Shown here: positions 40,673 to 51,417 of the stretch, piece after piece
How the letters are laid out: each line of letters opens with the position of its first letter
Numbering within the stretch: the stretch's first letter is position 1
Assembly (NCBI GenBank): GCA_947034895.1
Contig: OX344761.1
Coordinates: 86,937,447 to 87,001,446 of the forward strand
DNA: 64,000 bases
Origin: Rhytidiadelphus loreus
Taxonomy: Eukaryota > Streptophyta > Bryopsida > Hypnales > Hylocomiaceae
Direction: 5' to 3'
Translations under genes and position numbers: made by a program
The notes under the pieces: model-generated
The model's input: only the letters and a program-made list of their open reading frames with translations
The model's database searches: none
Told to the model about the DNA's origin: nothing

Positions 40673-43600
40673 GTATTTGCCCTAAGCTTCATAGTGCAAT
40701 TCAATATGTTCAATGTAGCATTGGTGAAGTTTCAATGTTCAAATACTTATGTATAGTTATTATAAGACAAAAACAAAACTTTTAAATTAAAAAAACTATA
40801 TGAAAAATCAAAAACAAAGAAATTTAAACAAACATTACTACCATCTAAAATACCCCCCTTAGAAAATTATATAGTAATAGGGTATTGTAAATTGAAGAAA
40901 ATAAGGGATGTGACTACAATGAAGACAACCATCTCTAATATAAAAAATTTAAGTTCATTGGGATCATGGTTCAAAAGTTCTAGGGCATGACAAGTTTGTC
41001 AAGCTAAATGTGATGGAAAAAATGACTATTTGTCTTGTAATCACCTCGCCTTGCCCAAGCATTATTGAACATATGAATTCATACATTGTGAATTCATGAA
41101 TAATACAACTTTGAGTTTTAAATTGTGATTTCCAAAGTTATAAAGTTAATACCATTTTTTTTAATGATACAAAGACAATTTTTCTTCCTAAAATATTGAC
41201 ATTAGGAAAACAATGGTGAAATGGACATTGTGTTTTCTTGCTTTTCAAAGAACGTTTGGGTAGACAATGCTCACAACATTGTTTTCTAAATCTAAACAAC
41301 TTTTTCAAATTCTACTAAAACAACATTTTGTGGGGCAAATTCAAACAACATTTTTCGAAGTTTCTATAGGATGTATAAGTATTAGGTCCCCCCCCAAATG
41401 AAAAATCTGATAATGGGATCTTAAAACATATTTGGAACATGTCAAAATCAATAGAACACATTCTTCAATTTTAGTTCACCAACATACTAAAGACAAATGA
41501 CATGAAAGACAAAATTTTGAAGCAAATGGTCATTACTTCAATAGGAAGAGTATATAAATGCATACAATCATGCAAATGTCTATCCAAAATCAAACCTCAA
41601 CATTGATGTACTACACTGATGTTTTACATTGATTGAGGTCACTTCGTTGGGCTACGAGTGCAATATGCCTTCGTGGACTTTGGCTCCATGCTAGAAAAAT
41701 GTAATATTGTTTTAGTGAATCCTCCACATTTATAAATGTAGTATAAATCATGTGTCTTGGTCCTTCACCAACAACATGTACCTCCACCCCTAGAAAATAT
41801 AAGAGAAAAAAAACAAACTTAGTAATATTTTTAGAGAGGAAGTGCTCTAATTTCTCAACAACAAACTACTAAGATTTCCAAAAGAAAATTCATACCACTT
41901 ACAAAATATTATTCATAATTACCACTTTTTGAATTCAACATCTACCTCACTTTGCTTCAAAAGCCATTCATTATTTGCATTTGGAATTGGAAAGACAAAC
42001 TCTTTATATACATATGGGATGATAGGAGGTAAAACAAACCATGTGGGATATGTAATTAGAATGAGTAGGAACTCAACTACTCATAGTTAAGTCAAACCGG
42101 GCACCAAAAAGAAGACATCCAAACCCTAAACCACTACCCTAAAACTGCTACTGTAAACCCTAAAACAAATAAAGTATTCATTTTTTGTAGGACCTATAGA
42201 ATGATAAAATTATGTTGGGGTCAAGGGTCTGCAATTGTGCCCAAATACTTGTGCCTTGAATTGGATCCTATGGTCCACGTCAAGACACATCAACATAGGC
42301 CCCCTTCAAATGGATGGTTTAACATTTTTTATTTTTTATTGTTCTCTCTTTAAGATAGGTGACCTCTTTCCAATTAGTTACTCATTTTTGCTATTTAGGC
42401 TGCCATGTTTCCAATCAATTGTGGTTTAGGTGAGAGTTCATGTAGCACAAATGTTGGAGAGGTGTACATTGAAAGCATACAATGAACCTATAGTTGAAAA
42501 TATGCTAACCTATATAACAAGAATAGGTTGAATAGAATCTTCACAAAAAAAATTCATGATAATTTTGTTTTCGAGGAAAATAAAATTTAAAAAATAAAGA
42601 AATCACTTTGAAATCTATTTTTGTAAATGGGAAAAACTTTTCCCCTCACCTTATCCATTCAACAGATATGCTGAATTGTTAAGTGATTGGAAAGGGGTCG
42701 GCTACCTTAATATTTGTTAGGTGTCCACGTGACCCATTTTCACTGGATCAATCTTGGAAATATGCACCAAGAATACTGAATAGATAAAGCCATCTAGTGA
42801 AGTAATGTATTGTACTATCTAGTATCTACTATCTTATGTGATTACATGTACATGTGGTTTCACCTCCTTCCACCCTCAAGACACAACAAGAGCTGTCGAT
42901 TGTGTTTTAAAAAAATCCCACCCCCACCCCCTGCCGTAGATCTGAATTTCAGATTCATTTTCAGATTTCCGATCCAACCATACATTTGAATTTCAGTCAA
43001 TTTTAGAAATACGATACGGATATGAATATCAGAAATACAATATGGTGTAGATATGTAAATACAATATGGATATTGATACATGATATTGATACTAATAATG
43101 GTACAGATACAAAAATATGAAAGTTAACCCATATCGTTTGTTGTACACAGTACATTTGGAAATTACAAATAGGGTCCAGTTTGGGGTATGGGTAGGGTGT
43201 GTTGGAATTTTTTTTTAAATATTTAAATTGGGGTTGCTCACATTCACCTACAATGCACATTCTCTCACTATCCACGTAGAATACTATTGTATGTCTGGCC
43301 GTCTTTGTAGTCCCCGTGTTGTTCAAATCAGCATTTCACAAACTAGACAAATGTTCTTATTAGGTGTCTGGAAATTCGACAACCGTCCTTTTGGTTCCAA
43401 ATTCCTTTCGTAATTATCCTAGTGTATCCTATTTTCTGATATATTCTTTCATCACTGCACATTGACTATGAAACTCTTCAATGTTCCATGGATGAACATT
43501 TTGTGTTTCTCCTGGGCGTGTTTCCTCTTGGACGTCACACCCCAGGCCGGTGCTTTGCAACGTTTCTTTGAATTGAACACCGGGGAGAAATGTAATCACT

Positions 43601-43745
43601 GGGGATTTGTATGGATTCGCCTGGAATCACACAGGGAGGTTATAGTTGTTCAGTTCCTTGTTTCTGTATGTATAATTCCCCCTGTCTCCCTTACGCCGTG
43701 CATACCTTTCCTTTCCCGTAGTTCACCATTGTGAATAGAGAATTT
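40673..43745. other. Intergenic DNA with telobox cluster and repeat copy B
   Basis: No gene is recognised. Three telobox-like motifs (AAACCCTAAA, ACCCTAAAAC, AAACCCTAAAAC) lie within 42121-42166. The ATACGGATATG-type repeat is present inverted at about 42900-43170, next to C/G-rich tracts. About 40910-40990 resembles 54730-54800 (AACCATCTC, then AAGTTCAT words). The segment from about 43400 shares only short words with the upstream region of copy 2. Confidence 0.4.
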
Positions 43746-45282
43746 TGAATGGAACTGTGGAAGTGGAGATCGAGTACTGTTTTGCATTTCTTGTTCATGC
43801 TTTAGTCATTGGCTCGACTGAGTACTGTACATGTTTCACCAGGTCGTACAACGGGGCCTATCTTTGGCCGGATTTTCACGTTTTCAATCATTGGTGGAGA
43901 TGGAGAGTCGTTGCAAGACGGGTATATATGGTCATGGTGTCGACTTGAAGTAGTGGAGGAATCCATTTGTAGGGGGATGGGGTGCAGGTGTTGGACTCTC
44001 GAGGTATCCTTATGGTTGCTCTTGTCTTCGTTGCGGTGATCGGCAATGTTCATAATTGAAGACGCTCACTGCATCACAACAGACGCCGATGCATCGACAC
44101 CCAATCCGTCCCCGCAAATTCAAAACATTGCAGTCTTTAATCAATTTGAACATGATGTGTTACACATGTTGCTTAGACTAAGCTCAAAGTTTCCCTCACT
44201 GAATGAAGTTTTTGTGAGTGTGTAAAGTGTGTCGTATGCAACTGAGTTCTCTCGGTTCCTCGATTTAGTTATCTTGAAATTGGGCTCCATAGATGATGCA
44301 CTCATTAATTTGCTGCATGCTTGCTTTTATCTAGAGCGCCAATTGGCGGTGTTCAAGTACTTTGGCACCTTTTCAGAAGGAGTGTGGTGAAACAAAAATG
44401 CTCACATATCCTAGATTTTAGACTGTTATTTACATCTAAGTCACAATTTTTGGCGACAAAATCGTGTCAACATCGGTAAATTGGCGATATTCCATCCACC
44501 ATTAGAAGCTATAAATGTGTTGCCTCATAGATATGCATATCAATAAAGAAATTGCAATTCATCCACAACAATGTGCACTGCTATGCTAGGATTCCTCCCC
44601 TTCCCCCCCCCTCCCGACTCCCTAATTCATTTCTTTTCGTTCCCTTCTTGTTGAGCGCGATTTGAATGGAAAACCGCCGGAACTGACGTTCTAAGTTCTA
44701 ATTGCCCCGTACAGGCACTCTCCACCTGACTCTCCACTCCTAATTTATGCTTGCTTCACTGATCGGCGTTACGTTTTAATGATGAATACTTCGTGGGAAG
44801 CTGATCAAAAAGTGTTTGTAGAACGTACACTCACTGTGGTAACGGATGTTTTGAACACCAAATTCCAAATTTGGACGATGCAGAACCCTCAGTTGTCCAC
44901 CCTTCTCAACTGGTCTCTCGAGCAACATCCGTGCAATAATCTTACCAGCGTCTTTACATATACCATTGGTAATGAATATATTTGAAGAGGCATGGCATGG
45001 AGTTCGATGTTCTTCATCAGGCCGAAACCTCACTAAAAATCCAATACATTATGAACACTAGTAGAAAATTATGTCCAAATCAACAGAAAATCATCAAAAA
45101 CTTGTTGATTTGAGTACTGCAATGACCGTTTTTACATTTTTTTGTTGATTTGAGCCCAAGCTAATACAATGGTTAACAAATTTTTGTTGATTTGAGCACA
45201 AGTTTACAAAATGGTTTAACAAATTTTTATTCATGTGAATAGTGCAACGACCAAATCAACATGTTTTTGTTCAATGTTTTAG

Positions 45283-45712
45283 GGTTGTTTTAGGGTTGTT
45301 TTGGGGTTGTTTTAGGGTTGTTTTGGGGTTGTTTTGAGGTTGTTTGGGGGTTGTTTGGGGGTTGTTTGGGGGGTTATTTTATGGTTGTTTAAGGGTTGTT
45401 TTGGGGTTGTTTGGGGGGGTATTTTGATGTTGTTTTAGGGTTGTTTGGGGGGTTATTTTGGGGTTGTTTTAGGGTTGTTTGGGGGGTTATTTGGGGGTTA
45501 TTTTAGGGTTGTTCGGAGGTTGTTTGGAGGGTTATTTTGGGATTGTTTTGGCGTTGATTAGGGGGGTATTAGGGGTTTGTTTGGGGGTTTGTTTTGGAGT
45601 TGTTTGGAGTTTGTTTGGGGTTTGTTTGGGTTTGTTTGGGGGATTGTTTGGGGGGTTGTTTGGAGGTTGTTTGGGGGTTGTTTGGAGGGTTGTTTTGGAA
45701 TGCTTTTGAGAT
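45283..45712 (+). repeat. G-rich minisatellite (GGTTGTTTT unit)
   Basis: About 430 bp of degenerate 11-13-bp units of the type GGGTTGTTTTAGGGTTG / GGTTGTTTGGGG, on the plus strand. Runs of three to six Gs recur every 8-12 bp. The reading frames through it (Gly/Leu/Val/Phe on one strand, Pro/Gln/Asn/Thr on the other) are by-products of the repeat. It lies inside the CACTA element, immediately after its left subterminal repeats. Confidence 0.85.
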
Positions 45713-47670
45713 TGTTTCTGGAATTTTTAAGAATTTTTCAAGAATTATGAATTTAGAGTTCAAATTGTATTTTTTTTTCAATTAGATTTTGAATTCCGTT
45801 GAAGATCTAATTACATTCATAATGTAATTCAAAGTTTATTCAAAAAATTTGATTGTATCAAAGTTTTCAACATATGAAAGGCCCATAATTGCTTTTAAAT
45901 ATAAGTCTTCATTTATATTTATTTTTTCAACAAATTTAAGTAGATGATCTAGCTTGTACTTATTTTGACCTATTATTCCTTCCTGAAATTGTAAAGTAAA
46001 GAACTTCACCAATTGCAACATCATGATACTTGGATTTTAAAAAAATAGTGTTTCAATCAGCCCAAATGATTAAATTTCATTTTTCCAAAATTTTATCCAA
46101 AAAATTAAGGTATATATCAATTCTACAAATTGCAATTTTCCATCATATGCTGAAAAAAAATGTTAGAGAATCTATATTAGAAGTTGCAACAGTAAATATT
46201 TTAGATTCATGCTTGGAAAAAATAATAAGTGGATAGAAATTGAGATTGATTTACAGCATTCAATGAAAAGAATTCTAGTTATGAAACTAAAGATTTCCAA
46301 ACCTAATGGTTACAATGTACTAATGTACATGTTGTAATCAACAATTTGCATCCTATTTTTAAATTTTTTTGGAAAATATTTGAAATTGCATTCAATCAAA
46401 AAATTTGAGTGTAGAAATTCCACTTTAAATTGGAAATTGAAATTCTTCATGAGTTTCACCTCCCTAATCTATATAGAACAATTTGAAACTTCTCACAAAA
46501 TTTATTTTTTGTAAAACCGATTTCACATTCCTATTTAATTGAAAAATACATTCAAATCTACTTGATTTACATGCATACATAATATAATCAAAGGTTATAA
46601 AAATTGTGAGTTCTTCAAACTATCCCTTCACCACATGTTGTGTAAAATTTTAAAGGCAAAAAAAGGGAATTTAATTTCTAAATACATGACCAAAAACACT
46701 AGCTATATTGTCAAAAAAAGTCTACTTTGTTCTTTAGGGGTCTAAATTTAAATTTTAAATTTTGTAACCCCTAAAGGACCATTGTCCACTTGAGGGACAA
46801 AATAGATTTTGGGCAAGTTTGTATGATTTAAATTTTTAATAAAGCTTTTTGAAACTTTTTCATAAGATAGAAAAACTTATTAGCTTCATGGGAATCTAAA
46901 TTTTATTTCAATTGGTGCCCGAGAGCAAAAGTTATGGCATCTTAAACATAATTTTCACGTCAATGGGCAAAAGAAAAAATCTACAAAAACCTAAAATTAA
47001 TTTTTAAATTTTGTTCTTCTTGAAGATCATATTTTTGTCTACATGTGAAGCTTTGAGTCATTCCATTTGGATTAGTAATGTGAAAGTTACAAACAATCTT
47101 GTTTTTTGGGCTATTTGAGCATCTTTTTAAAAAAAAAAACTTGTAGGATTCAATTTTGAATGCAATTTTCACAATTTTTCAAAAGAAATTGTTCAACAAG
47201 GTTAAATTTTCTGTTTATAACAATCTCATGGTTGACATTATTGTATTTCAATCCCATTTTAGAGCTATTAATCATTTAATTTTTCTTTCAATTTTAGACC
47301 TACTTCTACTTCATATTTAAAAAAAATTGAAAATCAAGCGTTTTTTATATTTTATTATTTTATTCTAGTTTTTCAATATAATTCCTCAACATAAAAAAAT
47401 TTAAAAAATTTAAATTGTGCATGAAGAATTTTCAAATTCTAATTTAGATGTATTCAAATTGTATGTTCTACATTACAAAAAACTTGAATATAAATTGTCT
47501 AAATCATCTCCTAATAAAATGTATGCCAAATATTCATAATATCTTAAATTGAATTCAATTTCTTGTCACAAAATTTTCATGTGGAAATGTTTAAACCACA
47601 AAGTTTGACATTCTATGTGCAATAGGAATATTTTCTATTAACTTTGTAATTCACAATTCAGTCTTTTTCA

Positions 47671-48026
47671 ATTCAGCAGACTTTGGAGGCTGTTTTCGCA
47701 TAGTACAGTCCATTTTTTCAAAAAACTTAAAACTAATAAAAGTTGTAAAATCAAGTTAACTTTAACCTCCAACAATCCGTTTTTGATTTCAAGTCTCCAA
47801 TTAAAAGTTATGAAAAAAATTCAGAGAGGGCTTGGAATGAAAGTTTTTTTTTTACATTTGTAAACACTGTCTCTGAATTTTGCTCATAACTTTCAATTGG
47901 AGACTCCAAATCAGAAACGGATTGTTGGAGATGAAACTTAACTTGATTTTACAACTTTTATTAGTTTGAAGTTTTTAAGAAAAAGGTACTATACTATGAG
48001 AAAACAGCCTCTAAAGTTGACTGATT
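47671..48026. repeat. Long imperfect palindrome inside the CACTA element
   Basis: Two arms of about 158 bp (47671-47830 and 47868-48026) are inverted copies, for example AAAAGTTGTAAAATCAAGTT left and AACTTGATTTTACAACTTTT right, with a loop of about 38 nt. Arms differ at scattered positions. A transcript would form a long hairpin. It probably derives from a foldback MITE nested in the CACTA element. Confidence 0.8.
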
Positions 48027-48104
48027 TGACATAACAAGTGATAAAGATTGAAAGTTGAAAATAAATAACTTTTTTTTCACATTTGAAATATATACAAGTG
48101 TATA

Positions 48105-48250
48105 TGGTGCAATGGATAGAGCCTTGCACCCCTAGCCAAGGGGTGCAAGGTTCAAACCCCATTGCCCCCATCCCACGTGCATGGTGGTGCCACCTAGGTG
48201 CTGCCACCTAGGCCCTGCCGCGTGGCGGCTGCCACCTAGGCAATTGGAAA
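48105..48250 (+). mobile_element. tRNA-like SINE candidate
   Basis: TGGTGCAATGGATAGAGC resembles a Pol III A box. GGTTCAAACCC (48149-48159) is a good B box about 30 bp downstream, preceded by the hairpin CTTGCACCCCT / AGGGGTGCAAG. A short GC-rich body with repeated GCCACCTAGG words follows, then an A/T-rich tail (from about 48248). This order fits a plant tRNA-derived SINE. A complete tRNA fold is not evident, so it is not called as a tRNA gene. Confidence 0.55.
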
Positions 48251-48551
48251 AAAATACTTTTTAAAAAAAAAATTAAAAAATTAAAAAAAAATCAACAAAT
48301 TTTTGTTGAAATGTTTGTCCAAATCAACAAGTTTTAGTTAAAATTTTTGACCAAATCAACAAGTTTTAGTTGGAATTTTGTCCAAATCAACAAAAACTTG
48401 TTGATTTTTGTCCAAATCAACACGTCCAAATCAACACAAACTATTTTGTCCAAATCAACACTTTTTTGCAAATTTGGACACTGAATTTTCTACTAGTGGA
48501 AGTACATATTCGTGTCAAGCTTGGAGTGAGTTTGACCTTCTTCAAGCTTCA

Positions 48552-48920
48552 CTTTGCACTTGGAGAATGGAGAATGAGAAGTTGGTGAGGGTTTGGAGGA
48601 GCCAATGGAAAGCCGTGGTGAGTGAAGAAGGTGTGACACCCCTAAAAGATGTGCTGAGAGTGGAGAATGAAAAAAGTGGAGAAGCAACTTACCCAAACCT
48701 AAGATTAGACATAAAGTTAGAGGGAAATCAGCAACAACAAAGGTAAAAGTGTAGAGTACAAAGGAATCTTCTTAGTTGGATATATCTTCTACACTCCCAA
48801 TCTTCACTTCAAGAGGTGAAGACTAGAAGTGCGGAAGATATATTCAACTAAGTATATTCTACCAACATGAAGCCAACCCCAAGCCGCCACCTTTCCATTC
48901 TCCATTCTCCAAGTGCAAAG
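48552..48920. mobile_element. Inverted-repeat element in intron 2 of copy 3
   Basis: A perfect 25-bp inverted repeat starts CTTTGCACTTGGAGAATGGA (48552-48576) and is mirrored at 48896-48920. A second inner pair (CTTAGTTGGATATATCTTCT near 48761 with AGATATATTCAACTAAG near 48837) gives a nested hairpin. This DNA is absent from the matching introns of copies 1 and 2. Termini may extend a few bases outward (CCTTCTT / AAGAAGG). No coding function is inferred. Confidence 0.7.
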
Positions 48921-49197
48921 TCAAGAAGGTGTGACTACCCGTAATGAACATGTAGTGCTGCGACCTTTTCAATCACATTGTTAACGTTGGGGTAGAATTG
49001 AAAGAAGTAAATTCTGATTTGTCTAGAATTGTGTTTGTTGTTACTGAATCGGGGGTTCACCTTCCTCCCAGGTTGTTTGGGAGCTATGAGAGCTGCAGTG
49101 CTACTTACTATTATTACCAATGGGGCTTCGATAGGATAATTTGGAGAACTACCTTCTGAGATTAGCAACTTGACCAACATGGCCGGATACCATGTAA

Positions 49198-51417
49198 GAG
49201 CATCCCCACTGGGGGTCCTCCGTATCCCTATCCGGATGAATTTCATCCGGATAGGGAAGCACCCCCTCCCACTGGGGTCCCGTATCCCTAAATATTTAGG
49301 GACAAGGGGTGCCAATTCCCCAAAGGGGGTGGGATATAGGGAACTGGATTTCAGTAAACCCAATCCCCAATTCACCTTGGAAAGTGAAGATTTGACCTTG
49401 TTGCTCATTGTGGAAGGTAAACTGCACTTTTGAGATTTCCAATCTGAGCTCATTGTCTAACCGACCAGTACTGTTGAGATGAGGCACATACATGCTAATA
49501 TGAAATTACAAATTCATATTTATGCAAGTGATGTATTGCACCACATTACATTTAATTAGTGCCCTAAATTTTTCAAGTATATGTTCTCTCTTGTTTGTAA
49601 GAGTGATGACAATGTTTTAATTGATTTCTTAATTTATTCTACATCTTCTTTTAGAAAATTTCATAGTTATTAAATTAATCCAACATCAATTTATTTTCAA
49701 ATTATTGTAATGAGTTGAATTCTATTTTTTTAATCAATATTAGCATATAAATCAATCACCTAATTAAGAATGTAAGCATATCAAGTGTACTTTCTACTCC
49801 AATAGGAAATTTTGAAAGGTTCGTAAATTTCAATCTTTTATAGCACTATAAACCTTGAATCTATAATGAGCATAGTTTGTTGATTTTCTAATTTTAGAGT
49901 GACACAATAACTTTGGTTTACACCATGATGTACAGTAAGGTCTACTTCATTTACGAATTTTTGCATTCACAGGGAAAAAATGACTGCTGCCATCCACTGC
50001 TGCCATCTTCGACGCCCTCCCTAGGGCTGAAAAATTGTTATTTTATCATGAATTTTTTTCCATAAGATCATCTCTATGTTAATAACATATGTGACAAATT
50101 TCAAGGCCAAAAGATTTACACATGAAAAGATATTTACAATCTACCAACATGTGTAGTTGTGAGAAAAATTTCAATGCTACCAACTTCGACACCCTTCCAA
50201 AGATTGAGAAATTAAAATTTGGCCATGAAGTTTTTGTTATGAGATCATGTCAATGTTGGTAATATGTGTGAAAAATTTCAAGTTCAAAGGATTTTCCCAT
50301 TAAAAGATATTTGAAATCTACAAACAAAAGTAGTTGTTAGAAATTATTTCAAAACTATACATGTTGGTAGATTTCAAATATCTTTTTCTAGGCAAATCTT
50401 TTGAACTTGAAAATTGGCACACATATTATCAACATAGAGGTGATCTCATGAAAAAAATCTCATGATGATTAAACAATTTTTCTGCCCTTAGGAAGGTGTC
50501 AAAGTAGGCACCAGTGAAATTGTTTCTCTCAACTACATTTGTCCACTAGTAGATTTCAAATATCTTTTAATGGGAAAATCCTTTGAACTTGAAATTTGTC
50601 ACACATATTACCAACATAGAAATTATCTCATAACAAAAATTTCATGGCCAAATTTTAATTTCTCGATCTTTGGAAGGGTGTCGAAGTTGGTAGCATTGAA
50701 ATTTTTCTCACAACTACACATGTTGGTAGATTGTGAATATCTTTTTATGTGTAAATCTTTTGACCTTGAAATTTGTCACATATGTTATTAACATAGATAT
50801 GATCATGTGAAAAAAAATTCATGATAAAATGACAATTTTTCAGCCCTAGGGAGGGCGTCAAAGATAGCAGCAATGGATGGTAGCAGTCATTTTTTCCCTG
50901 TGAATGCAAAAATTCGTAAATGAAGTAGACCTTACCGTACTATACTATATTATACAACAATGGTGAAAATTTTAGATTTTTTGAGTGTAATCCATATTTG
51001 ATACAAATTCTCTTCATTTTTTTCTAAAAAAATTCATGACATTTTCAAAAAAATTCCAACAAATTTGAAAGTATTTTTTGACTTGTACTAAAAATATGAC
51101 TTCATCTCTAAAAAATAATTATAATTTTTTTTAATTCAATGCTAATTGAATAATTGCAAGAAACAAAGCATCGGTGAGCAAACACAAATGAACAAATACA
51201 AATGAGCAAACACAGATGAGCAAACACATACACATACGTGGACAGGGAGTGGTTCGGGAGCATAACAAGAGTGAAGGGAAGTAAAATTTTAGGTTACTCA
51301 GCATAAGTGAACCGTTTTAGGGAAGGCCCGGTGGGGACTGCCCTTCCCTATCCCCATCTTCCCTTCCCCTTCATCCACATAGGGATAGGGATAGGGAAGA
51401 CACTAGTGGGGATGCTC
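49198..51417. mobile_element. PIF/Harbinger-like element, 2220 bp, TSD TAA
   Basis: Ends read GAGCATCCCCACTGGGGG (left) and CACTAGTGGGGATGCTC (right), an imperfect inverted repeat continuing into TATCCCTATCC / GGATAGGGATA. They are flanked by TAA on both sides (49195-49197, 51418-51420), the usual PIF/Harbinger target duplication. It splits the exon-3 donor of copy 3: without it the sequence reads ATG-TAAGTCTCC, aligning with CTG-TAAGTAGTCC of copies 1 and 2. No transposase ORF is present. A foldback element is nested at 49931-50939. Confidence 0.88.
49931..50939. mobile_element. 1-kb foldback element nested in the PIF-like element
   Basis: TACAGTAAGGTCTACTTC at the left is mirrored by GAAGTAGACCTTACCGTA at the right. 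Arms then continue almost perfectly for more than 100 bp (TTTACGAATTTTTGC, CACAGGGAAAAAATGACTGC). The centre is made of smaller inverted blocks containing TAGATTTCAAATATCTTTT. Both ends carry TA, so a TA duplication is possible. It is the same family as 16485-17475. It is non-coding. Confidence 0.82.

Larger units (their letters stand above)
45056..48498. mobile_element. Non-autonomous CACTA element, 3443 bp, TSD GAA
   Basis: The termini are CACTAGTAGAAAA (45056-45068) and TTTTCTACTAGTG (48486-48498), perfect 13-bp inverted repeats. They are flanked by the 3-bp duplication GAA (45053-45055, 48499-48501). Subterminal repeats of (C)CAAATCAACA / TTGTTGATTTG occur several times within about 220 bp of each end, a CACTA hallmark. 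No transposase is present; the interior holds a G-rich minisatellite, a foldback segment, a SINE-like unit and AT-rich relic DNA. It sits inside the exon-2 homologue of copy 3. Removing it and one GAA restores alignment with copies 1 and 2. Confidence 0.92.

Noticed and set aside
45479..45785. Gly/Leu/Val-rich and Pro/Gln/Asn-rich ORFs
   Set aside because: They are translations of the G-rich minisatellite in both directions and have no independent coding signal.
48101..48175. tRNA gene
   Set aside because: The B box is good but the acceptor stem and anticodon arm do not form a normal cloverleaf; a SINE head fits better.
48935..49453. 172-codon minus-strand ORF
   Set aside because: It crosses the boundary between copy 3 and the PIF-like insertion, so it cannot be a conserved gene.
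51161..51240. CRISPR-like spacing of AAATGAGCAAACACA units
   Set aside because: It is a short local tandem repeat in plant DNA inside the PIF-like element, with no spacers and no cas genes.
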